Shown here: one piece after another, positions 27,902-40,299 of the stretch | Layout of the letters: each line of letters starts with the position of its first letter | How positions within the stretch are numbered: the first letter of the stretch is position 1 | Source of the DNA: Rhodocyclaceae bacterium | GTDB taxonomy: Bacteria; Pseudomonadota; Gammaproteobacteria; Burkholderiales; Rhodocyclaceae | NCBI GenBank assembly: GCA_020445745.1 | Contig: JAGRGB010000029.1 | Coordinates: 222,165-286,164, forward strand | Length of the DNA: 64,000 nt | Direction: 5' to 3' | Notes under the pieces: generated by a model | The model's database searches: none | What the model was told of the DNA's origin: nothing | The model's input: only the letters and a program-made list of their open reading frames with translations | Program-made: the position numbers and the translations under genes

Positions 27902-28453
27902 TCACGGCAGCCGGGTCCGTTGTGCATCGAGGGCCGCCAGCGAACCCAGCACGCTGTGCAGGCCGGTCTCGATGTCGCGGGCGGAGTCGGTGTTCTGGCG
28001 CCCCAGGTGGAGCAGGGCCAGGCCGGTCAGCGTGGCCTGCAGCGTCAGCGCTTCGGCTTCGCTGCCGCGATGGCCGAAGGCGCGCAGCACCCCGGCGAGC
28101 GCGTCGCGGAGACGGGCGACGAGCCGGTCGAGAACCGGACGCAAGGCCGGATCCTGGTCCGCAGCGAGCACCAGCGAAGCCAGCATCCGGACCCGTGGCA
28201 GGTAGGTGGCACCGTCGATGAGGGCGCCGGGGAGTTCGTCGCGGCGCGTTTCGACGCCGGCCAGCGCCTGGTCCACCGAGTGCTCGGCAAGCGCCAGCAG
28301 GAGGTCTGCGCGGGTCGGGAAGTAGTACGTGACATGGCTCTGGCGAAGTCCCGCCGCGCGGGCGATACGTGGCTGGGTGACGGCCGCCAGTCCTTCGTCG
28401 TTGAGAAGGCCGGCGCCGGCGTCGAGGATGCGCGAGCGAGTGTCGGTGGGCAC
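27902..28453 (-). CDS. TetR-family transcriptional regulator
   Basis: A 183-residue repressor-type protein. The helix-turn-helix is in RILDAGAGLLNDEGLAAVTQ (8-27) and RIARAAGLRQSHVTYYFPTR (29-48), standard for TetR. The C-terminal ligand domain is hydrophobic and unassigned. It lies 129 bp downstream of the last N-ATPase gene on the same strand, so it may be read from that operon or from its own promoter in the gap. Target unknown. Confidence 0.88.
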   Translation of the reverse strand: MPTDTRSRILDAGAGLLNDEGLAAVTQPRIARAAGLRQSHVTYYFPTRADLLLALAEHSVDQALAGVETRRDELPGALIDGATYLPRVRMLASLVLAADQDPALRPVLDRLVARLRDALAGVLRAFGHRGSEAEALTLQATLTGLALLHLGRQNTDSARDIETGLHSVLGSLAALDAQRTRLP

Positions 28454-28582
28454 GATGGCTTGGCGAGCCGGTGGGCTCCGAGTGGGGGGTTGGTAATGCT
28501 ACCAGTTCTGTCGCGGAGCCATTCGAGGGCGGCTGGATGCCGTCGGCCCGCGCCCGACGATCGATCCGCCGGCGGCGCGCGT

Positions 28583-29421
28583 TCAGTCGGCGGGGGTGGG
28601 GTCGGGCTGGCTGGCCAGCAGGATGACCTCGATCTCCTCGGTGATCTCCTCCTGGCGGGCGCGGTTCGCCCGCCGCGCGAGGGCATCGAGGTGCTCGTCC
28701 ACGTTGCGGCGGGCCTGCTCCATGTGAGCCAGGCGCTGTTCGTTCTCGTGCAGCAGGGCGTCGAGCAACACGCCGGCCAGCGATACGTCGAGGTAGGGGT
28801 CGAGCAGGGCGGTGAGCAGCCGATGGGGCGCCAGGTTGAGATCGACCGGATGGCCCGGGCGCGGCGGCGCGGCCGGTTCGTCCGGCATCGGCAGCAATGG
28901 CGTGCGGGTGATGCCGTCGGGTCCGGCGGCATGGACGATCAGGGCGGGCAGCGTGCCGGCGGCGGGTGCCAGCAGCGGGGTCAGGGCGGCGAACAGCGCG
29001 GCCTGGACGCCGAGCACCTCGTCCGCCATGCCGGCTCCCGCCAGGCGCACCACGGTCGCCGGAGCGTCGTCGGGCCAGGCATCGGCCAGTCGGCTGCCGA
29101 CCAGCAGCCAGCGGGTGCTGGAATCCTGCGCCGTGCGCAGCGCGTCTTCCGCCAGACGACGATTGAGGTCGCCGCAGAAGCCGCGTTCGGAGCCGATCAC
29201 GCAGACCACGCGGCCGGCCGGCGCCGGCAGCTCCAGGCGCTCGCCGTGATCGCGCAGCAGGCGGCCGTAGGCGGCGCGCACGATCGCGGAGGTCTCGCGC
29301 TGGGCATCGATGAACCCGGCGATGCGCCGGCTCTCGGCGAGCGCCAGGCTGCGCATCGCGCCGAGCAGATCGCCGATCTCGGTGAGACGGCCGATGTGCC
29401 GCAGCAGCTCGCGACGGCCGC

Positions 29422-29425
<4 letters not shown>
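28583..29425 (-). CDS. atpG: N-ATPase gamma subunit
   Basis: A 280-residue central stalk subunit. The N-terminal coiled helix contains the family pattern [20 protein letters not shown] (about 13-32), and the Rossmann-like middle [19 protein letters not shown] (about 98-116) matches F-type gamma. The last gene of the atpDCQBEFAG operon, overlapping atpA by 4 bp. As usual for N-ATPases, gamma is divergent compared with housekeeping F1, and no delta gene is present in the operon. Confidence 0.9.
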
Positions 29426-30856
<1,431 letters not shown>

Positions 30857-30867
<11 letters not shown>

Positions 30868-31606
30868 GGCGCGCGCCGTCGCTGAAGTAGGGCAGCTCGT
30901 CGGCGAGGCTGGCCGCCAGCAGCCACGGCCCGATGCCGACCCGCAGGCCGCCCAGCAGCGCCGCGTCGGTGTCGTAGTCGATCGGCAGGGCGCGGCCGAG
31001 CAGTTTTGCCAGCGCGCCTTCCAGTGCCCGCTGCGGCGGTGTGTCCAGCGGACGCGCGCTGCTCACCGCGATGCGCGCGGCGGGCGTCGCAGCGGCGGCG
31101 CGCAGCCCGTCGATCTGCTGGGGTGGCAAGGCCGGCAGGTCCTCGATCAGCAGTTCGAGCAGGCGGCCGTCGAGGTGGGCATCGCCCAAGCGCGCCAACA
31201 GCCGCGCGACGAAGGCGACCGCCTGGCGATGGGCGGCCGCCGCGGCCCGTCGCTCGCTCTCGGCCGCTTCGCGCGCCGCCAGGGCCGCCCGCTTCGCGCC
31301 CTCGGCGCGCATCTCGGCGTCCAGCCTGGCCAGGCGGTCGCGTCGCTCCGCGGCGATCTCCTCGGCCAGTTCGGCGAGCCGCGCGGCGTGGGCGGCATCC
31401 GTTGCGGCCAGCCTGGCCTCATAGTCGGCGCGCAGTTCGCCGGCGCGCTGCTCGGCCGCGCGCGCGTCGGCCACCGACTGGTCGATCGCCGCCTGGCGAC
31501 GCGCGATCACCGCCATCACCGGACGGTACAGGAAGCGCTTGAGCAACCACACCAGCACCAGGAAGTTCACGACCTGCAGTACGAATGTGGTCCAGTTCAG
31601 TTCCAT
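30857..31606 (-). CDS. atpF: N-ATPase b subunit (long form)
   Basis: A 249-residue peripheral stalk protein. One membrane helix near the N-terminus ([20 protein letters not shown], about 10-29) is followed by a long Ala/Arg/Glu-rich coiled coil to about residue 150 and a C-terminal extension that resembles the delta-like region, which in N-ATPases compensates for the lack of delta. About 90 residues longer than E. coli b. Located between atpE and atpA as expected. Confidence 0.9.
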
Positions 31607-31616
31607 CGCGCGCGCC

Positions 31617-31883
31617 TCAGCGGACCAGGTATTCGAGCAGCGGGTTGCGGAACAGCACGATCAGCACCACCACCAGCACGTAGATCGCCAGCGACTCGAT
31701 CATCGCCAGGCCGATGAACAGCAGGCGCGAGATCGATTTCTCCGCCTCCGGCTGGCGGGCGATGGCGTCCAGCGCCTGGCTGATCGCGCGCCCCATCGCC
31801 AGGGCTGGAAAGAACACCCCCAGCGCGATCGCGAACAGCGCGCCGACCGTGGACAGCGTGGTGAAAAGCGTCATGTCGCTCAT
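31617..31883 (-). CDS. atpE: N-ATPase c subunit (rotor ring)
   Basis: An 88-residue double-helix proteolipid. The hairpin loop is AIARQPEA (41-48), and the ion-binding Glu63 is in LAMIESLAIY. The neighbours Ser64 and Tyr68 resemble sodium-binding c subunits, but the first helix has Met30 where the sodium signature usually has Gln, so ion choice cannot be decided by eye. The ATG at 31881-31883 is preferred to the second ATG three codons later. Confidence 0.93.
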   Translation of the reverse strand: MSDMTLFTTLSTVGALFAIALGVFFPALAMGRAISQALDAIARQPEAEKSISRLLFIGLAMIESLAIYVLVVVLIVLFRNPLLEYLVR

Positions 31884-32575
31884 GAAGTGGCTCCGTCTGT
31901 GGATTCGAGTTGCCGGCCGAGTCGTTGCTGCGACTGGATGCCGCCGGAGATGTACACCAGCGCCAGCATGCCGAAGATGTAGGCCTGCACCAGGGCCTCG
32001 ACGACGTGCAGCGCGAGCACCGGCACCGGCACCAGGAAGCCGGCGACCAGCAGCACCAGCACCGCCGCGGTCTCGAGGCTCATGACGTTGCCGAACAGGC
32101 GCACCGCCAGCGCGACGGTGCGCGAGATCTCGCTGATCACGTGAAACGGCAGCATCACCGGGCTGGGCTGCAGATAGTGGCGCAGGTAGGGGCGCGGCCC
32201 CTCGCTGGTGAGCCCGTACCAATGAACCGATACGAACACCAGTGCGGCCAGCGCCGTGGTGGTGGACAGGTCGCCGGTGGGCGAGGCCATGGCCGGCAGG
32301 ATGCCCACCAGGTTGGCCATCACGAGGAAGATCCACAAGCTGCCGATGAAGGGCATCAGCCGGTCGCCGTGGCCGGGCAGGGTCTGCTCGATGGTGCCGT
32401 GGATCGCGCTGACGACGCCTTCGAGCACGGTCTGCCAGCGGCCCGGCTCGAGGCGCAGGTGGCGGGTGACGAGGGCGCAGGCCGCGGTCAGCGCCAGCAT
32501 CACCGCCCAGGTGGTGGCCACCGCCCGGCTGACCGCCAGCGGACCGATCGAGAACACCACGGCCTCGGCGTTCAT
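31880..32575 (-). CDS. atpB: N-ATPase a subunit
   Basis: A 231-residue membrane subunit with about five helices. The essential arginine is in SRTVALAVRLFGNVMSLETA (about 149-168), and the C-terminal helices include LALHVVEALVQAYIFGMLAL (about 190-209). Overlaps both atpE and atpQ by 4 bp. In most N-ATPase operons atpR sits directly upstream of this gene, but here atpQ abuts it. Confidence 0.92.
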   Translation of the reverse strand: MNAEAVVFSIGPLAVSRAVATTWAVMLALTAACALVTRHLRLEPGRWQTVLEGVVSAIHGTIEQTLPGHGDRLMPFIGSLWIFLVMANLVGILPAMASPTGDLSTTTALAALVFVSVHWYGLTSEGPRPYLRHYLQPSPVMLPFHVISEISRTVALAVRLFGNVMSLETAAVLVLLVAGFLVPVPVLALHVVEALVQAYIFGMLALVYISGGIQSQQRLGRQLESTDGATS

Positions 32576-32864
32576 TTGTGCTCCTGGATGAAGCGGTAGA
32601 CATTGATCGCGCCGAACACCACGCCGAGCACGATCAGGCTCACGGTCCAGCGCACCGAGTAGCCCTCGGCCATGCCGTCGAGCCAGTTGCCGAGGTAGGC
32701 TCCGGCGACCACCGGTACCACCAGCAGGCCGGCGATGCTGCCCAGGAAGACGGTGTAGCCGAGTACCGTGCGGCGCTCGCTCTCGGCATTCTCGAGTCGC
32801 TCGCAGTCATGGCGCACGGCCGCCTCCAGGCGGTCGCGATGGGCCCGTTCCGGTGCGCTGGCAT

Positions 32865-32883
<19 letters not shown>
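32572..32883 (-). CDS. atpQ: AtpQ (AtpI-like N-ATPase assembly protein)
   Basis: A 103-residue protein with a charged N-terminal third and two membrane helices (TVLGYTVFLGSIAGLLVVPV about 40-59 and SVRWTVSLIVLGVVFGAINV about 77-96), the AtpI/AtpQ pattern. It is thought to help assemble the c ring or move Mg2+. It overlaps atpC by 19 bp and atpB by 4 bp. The usual partner AtpR is not found on either side. Confidence 0.82.
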
Positions 32884-34663
<1,780 letters not shown>

Positions 34664-34904
34664 TCATCCTACGCCGGCCGTGGCGACCGGGCTTGAGAAA
34701 GGTCAGAAAGGCTCGCGGCCGCCAAGCAGCGACGGCGAACGGGATCGCCGACGCAGGCGCCAGCTGCCGGTGCCGCGAGCCGGGCCGGAATCGGATCTCG
34801 GCGGCTGGACTCGGGGTGCCGGCAGGGCGGCACGACGGCTCGCGAGACGCCCGGGCGGATTCTCGATCCCGGCCCGAATCGCGGGCGCGGGCCGGACCAC
34901 CGCG

Positions 34905-37900
34905 CTATGTCGCGTCGATGCGGGCCTGCAGGCGTGCCGCCAGTTCCTGGACCACCGGCGGCTTGACCATGTCGCCGTGCCGGCCCGGGAGATAGTTCAT
35001 CCGTGTGGTCCCGCTCATCCACCGGGACCAGCCGAGGCAATTGCGCTGTGCCGCCGGGGCCGAGGACTCGGCGACGAAGAACTCGACTGGGTCGGGATAG
35101 GGCTTCGGACGGTAGCTCCAGTGGGCCCAGCGGTGCGCCTCGCCGACGTCGCGCAGCCGACGCCAGCGGTCCAGCTTCAAGCCGTGAAGCAGCTTGAAAT
35201 ACACGCGTTCCTGCAGGAATCGAAGGGACCACCTGCCGCGCAGCAATGCGGCGGCGTTGGCAATCCGGAGCCGCGCATCGGCCGGCTGCGGCGAGTAGGT
35301 GTCGAGCAGTGCCAGCAGGGCGACGTGCCGTCCTTGTTCCCGGAGCTGCTGCGCGATCTCGTAGGCGACGACGCCGCCGCTCGAAAATCCGGCGATGCGA
35401 TAGGGCCCCTCCGGCTGCGCGAGGCGCATCGAGGCGATGCACTTCTCGGCGATCGCCTCGATGCTTCGATCAGGCTTGCCGGCGCCGAAGACGCCGTGCG
35501 CCTGCAGCCCGAACACGGTCTGTTCGGCGTCGAGATGGCGGGCCAGATGAAAATAGTGAAACAGGTTGCCGCCCATCGTGTGAACCACGAACAGTGGCGC
35601 GCGGCTGCCGCTCTTGATCGGTACCAGGGCTTCGCTGCCGGCGGGGTTGCCGCCGTCGCGAATCTGCCTTGCAAGGCCTGCCACCGTTGCGCTTCGCACC
35701 CACAGCGAGTCGAGGGGCAGGCGCTGGTGGAAGATCTTCTCGATCCCGTCCATCAGCTGCACGGCAAGCAGCGAGTTTCCACCGAGATCGAAGAAATTGT
35801 CGTGCAGGCCGACCGATTCGTGCCCGAGGACCATTTCCCAGATTCGCAGGAGATGTCGTTCGACGATGTCGCCGGGATTGGCCGCCGAAGCGCCGTGGCA
35901 GGTGCCACGGTGCGCCTCGGGCGTCGGGAGCCTGGCGCGATCGATCTTGCCGTTCGGTGTCAAGGGCAGTGCCTCCAGCGAGATCAGCGCCGAGGGGCAC
36001 ATCACCTCGGGGAGGCGCCCGCGCAGGTAGCTCCGCAACTCGCCCTCGTCCGGCGCGCCCTGCTGAACGGGCACGACGTAGGCGGTCAGGCACCGGGCGC
36101 CGGCCGGATCCCTGCCTGCGACGACCGCCGACTGGCGCACCCCGGGGTGTTCGCCGAGCACCGCTTCGATTTCCCCCGGCTCGATTCGTGTGCCGCGAAT
36201 CTTGACCTGATCGTCCATGCGGCCGAGATATTCGAGATTGCCGTCACTGCGCCAGCGGACGAGATCGCCGGTGCGGTAGATCCGTCCGCCGGCGGTCGGC
36301 GAAAACGGGTCCGAGAGGAACTTCTCGGCCGTCAGCGCCGGCCGATTCCAGTAGCCAGCGGCGAGCTGGGCGCCGCCGACCATCAACTCTCCGGCGACAC
36401 CGATCGGCACCAGTCGGAAGCCGGCATCGAGCACGTAGGCGCGCGTGTTGGGGAGCGGCCTGCCGATCGCCGGTGCGCTCGACGAGGAATCGCGATCGCG
36501 GACCTCGGCGCTGGTGCTGACCACGGCATTCTCGGTCGGACCGTAATGATTGACGACCCGGAACGGCAGGCCGCTCGCGGGGCGGACGCCGAGCTTGTCG
36601 CCTCCGGTCAGCAGCAGGCGCAGCGTGCAGTCGGCCGGCCAGGATTCGCAAAGCAGCGGTTCGGCCAACGGCGTCGGCAGGAACGTGACGGTGATCCGCC
36701 GGGTGTCGAGCCAGGCGACCAGGCGCCCGGCGTCGAGGCGGACCGCTTCGTCCGAGGCAATGTGCAAGCTGGCTCCAGCGGCGAGGCAGGGCCATATCTC
36801 CCATGCCGCGGCGTCGAATCCGGGCCCTGCCACCTGGGCCACCCGATCCGAGGGCGTCAGGGCATAGGCATGCAGATGCCAGGCAATCAGGTTGAACAGG
36901 TTCCGGTGGGCGATCGGCACGCCCTTGGGGCGCCCCGTTGAGCCGGATGTGAAGATCACATAGGCAAGATCGTCGGGCTCCGTCGAACCGTCCGGATCGC
37001 TCGCAGGCGAGGCGCCGGGCTCCTCGTCGCCGCGTGAGGTCGCGATCAGGATCCGCGCGGCGCCGCTGGGCGGCATCCCATCGCGGAGGCGCTCGTCGGT
37101 GATCACTGCCCCTGCTTCCGAGTCCTCGAGCATGAAGCGCACGCGTTCGCGGGGATAGGCGGGATCGACCGGCACGTAGGCAGCTCCCGCCTTGCATACC
37201 GCAATCATCGCGGCCACGAATTCGATCGAGCGCGGAAGAAGGATGGCCACCACCGAACCCCGGCCAATTCCGACGGACCGCAATTCGCTGGCCATCCGGC
37301 GTGCATGCTGGTCGAGTTCGCGGTAGCTGGCGGATCGTTCGCCGCAGGCCACGGCGAGCGCCTCGGGCGTGCGCGCCGCCTGTTCCTCGAACAGCCGGTG
37401 GGCGCAACGTACCGGGGAATACCGCGCGGCCGGGCTGCTCCATTGCGTCAGCAGCTGATGGCGCTCGCCAGCCGTGAGGAGCGGCAGCTCGGCGATGGGT
37501 CGCCCGGGATCGGCGGCGATGCCTTCGAGCAGGGTCAGCAGGTGGCCGGCAGTGCGCGCGATGGTCGCCGCATCGAACAGGTCGGTGGCGTAGTTCAGGG
37601 TGCCGCGCAGGCCCGCCGCGTCATCGTCGAATGCCAGGGAAAGATCGAACTTGGCGGTGCCGGGATCGAGTTCCTGGAGGCTCGTCTCGAGGCCGTCGAG
37701 CACCAGCCGTCCGGTCGGTGAATTCTGAAAGGCGAACATCACCTGGAAAAGGGGATTGCGGCTGGCGTCGCGCTCGGGCCCGAGCACCTCGACCAGCTTC
37801 TCGAATGGCACGTCCTGGTGCGCGAAGGCGGCCAGCGCCGTCTCACGCACCTGCGACAGCAGGTCCAGGAAGCACGGGTTTCCGGCCAGGTCGGCACGCA

Positions 37901-39506
37901 ACACCAAGGTGTTCACGAAAAATCCGACGAGGTCTTCCCATTCGGCGCGATTGCGCCCCGCAATCGGACTGCCCACTGCGATGTCCTGCTGCCCACTGTA
38001 GCGGCCGAGCAGCACCTGGAAGGCCGTGAGCAGCAGCATGTAGGGCGTGACGTTCTCGCGCTGGCAGAGCTTGCCGAGCTTCGTGCGCAACTCGGGTGGC
38101 ACCGAGAACGAGTGATGGGCACCGCGATAGCTCGGCTGGGCGGGACGGGGACGGTCGGTGGGCAGGTCGAGCGTGCCCAGATCGGCAAGCTGTCGGCGCC
38201 AGTATTCGATCTGCGGCTCGAGCTGGGCGTCCCGCGCCGTCGACCGCTGCCATTTCGCATAGGCTGCATGGCTCGTCGGCAGTGGCGGCAGTCCGGCACC
38301 GCGTCCTGCATAGAGCGCGGAGAGGTCGCGACAGAGCACCCCCATCGACCAGCCGTCCGAGACGATGTGATGCATCACCAGCACCATCAGATGGCTCGAC
38401 TCGGCAAGGCGATACAGCGTCGCGCGCAGCAATGGCGGTCGTCCCAGGTCGAATTGCCTGAGCGCCTCTGCCCGCGCCCGCGCGAGGGCTTCGCGACGGG
38501 CCTCGGGCGGCGCCAGGTCGGACAGGTCGGTGATCACCAGTGCGACCGCGGCGGCGTCCTTCACGCGCTGGCAGGGAACGCCGTGGCGCTCGATCAATGC
38601 GGTGCGCAGCGCGTCGTGTCGGCCACCCAGCCCGGTCAGCGCGTGTCGCAGTCGTTCCGGGTCCAGCGGGCCCTCGAGCCACCACGCCTGAAAGAAGTTG
38701 TACAGGGCGCCGCCACCAGTCCATCTCTCGAGGAACCACAGGCGCTGCTGCCCGAACGACAAGGGCACCTCGGTGGCCGCCGGCGGCGCCACGGCCAACC
38801 CGGGTGACTCTGGATCGGCGCGGTCCTCGGGCTTGGCCTGCCGCTGCGGGGCGACGGCCGGCTGAACGGCGGGGCGGCCTTCGCCGGCAAGCTCGCCGGC
38901 AGTGCCGCCAGCCGCTCGCTCCGGCGGCTCGGCCGTGGCGACGATGGCGGCCTGGGCCGCAACCGTGGGTCTGTCGAAGAATTGCTCGGGGCTGATGCGC
39001 AGCCCCTGCCTGCCGGCGCGCGACAGCACGCGGATGCTCAGCAGCGAATCACCGCCGAGCTCGAAGAAATCCTCGTCGATGCCGACCTCGTCGACGCCCA
39101 GCACCTCGGCCCAGATGCGCGCGAGCGCTGCCTCGGTGTCGTTTCGGGGCTTGCGCAGCACCGACCCGGCGACGTCGTCGGTGGCGGTGTCGACCGCAAC
39201 TCGACCCGCCAGCACGCCGCGGTCCAGCTTGCCGGACGCATTGCGCGGCAGCAGATCGAGTAGCACGACCTGTCGTGGAACCATGTGCTCGGGCAGGCGG
39301 GCGCGGACATGGCGCAGCAGATCCTCTTCGCTGGCGTATTCGTCCTCGCGCAGCGCGACATGGGCGACCAGCCGGGCTGCGGCCGCCGGGGGTCGGCACG
39401 CTTGCCCCCGGTCGAGCGTTGCCAGCCGGCGCGCGAGCAGCAGGCGTCGTGCCGGCGAAAGCTTCGACAGCCGCTCCCGCAGGGCGACGGTGAGTTCCGC
39501 GCCCAC
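34905..39506 (-). CDS. NRPS with an orphan A-domain C-terminal subdomain: A(C-term)-PCP-C-A-PCP-TE
   Basis: A 1533-residue synthetase. It does not start with a full domain: residues about 46-102 (LVAHVALREDEYASEEDLLR ... LPRNASGKLDRGVL) are only the C-terminal piece of an adenylation domain, with motif A10 and its Lys, then PCP (FFELGGDSLLSIRV, Ser about 153). Next come C (HHIVSDGWS about 379), a complete A (FTSGSTGRPKG about 852, NHYGPTEN, YRTGDLVRW, LTPNGKIDR about 1184), PCP (FFDLGGNSLLAVQL, about 1242) and thioesterase (AGFSSGGVVAYE, about 1374). Pocket residues read by eye, DAWFLGHVV, resemble the Leu code. Start is GTG 39504-39506, 1 bp after the methyltransferase stop. The missing A core is in the gene at 40296-43190. 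Confidence 0.92.
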   Translation of the reverse strand: MGAELTVALRERLSKLSPARRLLLARRLATLDRGQACRPPAAAARLVAHVALREDEYASEEDLLRHVRARLPEHMVPRQVVLLDLLPRNASGKLDRGVLAGRVAVDTATDDVAGSVLRKPRNDTEAALARIWAEVLGVDEVGIDEDFFELGGDSLLSIRVLSRAGRQGLRISPEQFFDRPTVAAQAAIVATAEPPERAAGGTAGELAGEGRPAVQPAVAPQRQAKPEDRADPESPGLAVAPPAATEVPLSFGQQRLWFLERWTGGGALYNFFQAWWLEGPLDPERLRHALTGLGGRHDALRTALIERHGVPCQRVKDAAAVALVITDLSDLAPPEARREALARARAEALRQFDLGRPPLLRATLYRLAESSHLMVLVMHHIVSDGWSMGVLCRDLSALYAGRGAGLPPLPTSHAAYAKWQRSTARDAQLEPQIEYWRRQLADLGTLDLPTDRPRPAQPSYRGAHHSFSVPPELRTKLGKLCQRENVTPYMLLLTAFQVLLGRYSGQQDIAVGSPIAGRNRAEWEDLVGFFVNTLVLRADLAGNPCFLDLLSQVRETALAAFAHQDVPFEKLVEVLGPERDASRNPLFQVMFAFQNSPTGRLVLDGLETSLQELDPGTAKFDLSLAFDDDAAGLRGTLNYATDLFDAATIARTAGHLLTLLEGIAADPGRPIAELPLLTAGERHQLLTQWSSPAARYSPVRCAHRLFEEQAARTPEALAVACGERSASYRELDQHARRMASELRSVGIGRGSVVAILLPRSIEFVAAMIAVCKAGAAYVPVDPAYPRERVRFMLEDSEAGAVITDERLRDGMPPSGAARILIATSRGDEEPGASPASDPDGSTEPDDLAYVIFTSGSTGRPKGVPIAHRNLFNLIAWHLHAYALTPSDRVAQVAGPGFDAAAWEIWPCLAAGASLHIASDEAVRLDAGRLVAWLDTRRITVTFLPTPLAEPLLCESWPADCTLRLLLTGGDKLGVRPASGLPFRVVNHYGPTENAVVSTSAEVRDRDSSSSAPAIGRPLPNTRAYVLDAGFRLVPIGVAGELMVGGAQLAAGYWNRPALTAEKFLSDPFSPTAGGRIYRTGDLVRWRSDGNLEYLGRMDDQVKIRGTRIEPGEIEAVLGEHPGVRQSAVVAGRDPAGARCLTAYVVPVQQGAPDEGELRSYLRGRLPEVMCPSALISLEALPLTPNGKIDRARLPTPEAHRGTCHGASAANPGDIVERHLLRIWEMVLGHESVGLHDNFFDLGGNSLLAVQLMDGIEKIFHQRLPLDSLWVRSATVAGLARQIRDGGNPAGSEALVPIKSGSRAPLFVVHTMGGNLFHYFHLARHLDAEQTVFGLQAHGVFGAGKPDRSIEAIAEKCIASMRLAQPEGPYRIAGFSSGGVVAYEIAQQLREQGRHVALLALLDTYSPQPADARLRIANAAALLRGRWSLRFLQERVYFKLLHGLKLDRWRRLRDVGEAHRWAHWSYRPKPYPDPVEFFVAESSAPAAQRNCLGWSRWMSGTTRMNYLPGRHGDMVKPPVVQELAARLQARIDAT

Positions 39507-39507
39507 G

Positions 39508-40299
39508 CTACTTGACCGCCCTGACCAGCATCATCGAGTCGGCCCACCAGGCGTCGCGAACGTCCGGCGGCAGATCGAGGCCATCGAAGCGCCGCAGCTC
39601 GATCGAGCGGAAGTGGTTCAGCAGAGCGCGCTGGTGCCCGCGCGACAGCGAATCGATCTCGTTGCTGAGGTAGGTGAAGATGCCGCCGTCGACCAGATGG
39701 GCCGCGGCGTGCTCGAAGAAGTGCTCGGCGAATGTCGTGCTGCCGGCGATGTGGTCGATGAATTCCTCCTCGTCGAGCGGGTAGGTGTGGAACAGCACGC
39801 CGTCGAAGCGGCCGAGCTCCGGCAATGCGTCCTGCCACAGCCCGGGCACCAGCCGGATCGTGCGCTCGGCATGCGTCGCACGCCAGCGCTCGAAGCGTTC
39901 GCAGATGCTCGCGTTGCACTCGATGATGGTGTGGGAGCGCGCGCCGAGCTGTTGGATGAAGCCGGCGGAGATGCCCCGTCCGAACCCGATCTCGAGGACG
40001 TCGCCGTGGTGCTCGCAGGCGATTTCGGCGAGTGCCTTCATCAGCGGGATCTGCCAGTCTTCCATGATCTCGTCGTCGGCCAGCGCAACCTGGCTGCGGT
40101 CGGCGAGGGGCAGCGACTCGCTGCCCGGCACGAGGCGCGCGGCAATCCGGTCGAGCGCCCGCAACTGATCGACGACCTCGGCCATCAGGCCGTTGAGCAA
40201 CCAGTTGCGCTGGCTGTCGCGCGGAGGCCGCACGAAACCGTCGCGGCGGATTTCCAGGTTCAGTTCGAAGTCCGCAGTGCGCTTGCGCTTTCTCGTCAT
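39508..40299 (-). CDS. SAM methyltransferase, guanidinoacetate-methyltransferase-like, between the halves of a split A domain
   Basis: A 263-residue class I methyltransferase. The SAM site is DVLEIGFGRGISAGFIQQLG (about 99-118); EIMEDWQIPLMKALAEIA before it, and HTIIECN, GLWQDALPEL and FDGVLFHTYPLDEEE after it, follow the guanidinoacetate N-methyltransferase pattern. Its ATG overlaps the stop of the upstream NRPS gene (ATGA), and the next NRPS gene begins 1 bp after its stop. In ordinary interrupted A domains a methyltransferase sits inside the protein after motif A8; here the same order is kept as three genes. It likely N-methylates the amino acid of module 2; methylation of a guanidino group is an alternative. 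Confidence 0.85.
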   Translation of the reverse strand: MTRKRKRTADFELNLEIRRDGFVRPPRDSQRNWLLNGLMAEVVDQLRALDRIAARLVPGSESLPLADRSQVALADDEIMEDWQIPLMKALAEIACEHHGDVLEIGFGRGISAGFIQQLGARSHTIIECNASICERFERWRATHAERTIRLVPGLWQDALPELGRFDGVLFHTYPLDEEEFIDHIAGSTTFAEHFFEHAAAHLVDGGIFTYLSNEIDSLSRGHQRALLNHFRSIELRRFDGLDLPPDVRDAWWADSMMLVRAVK

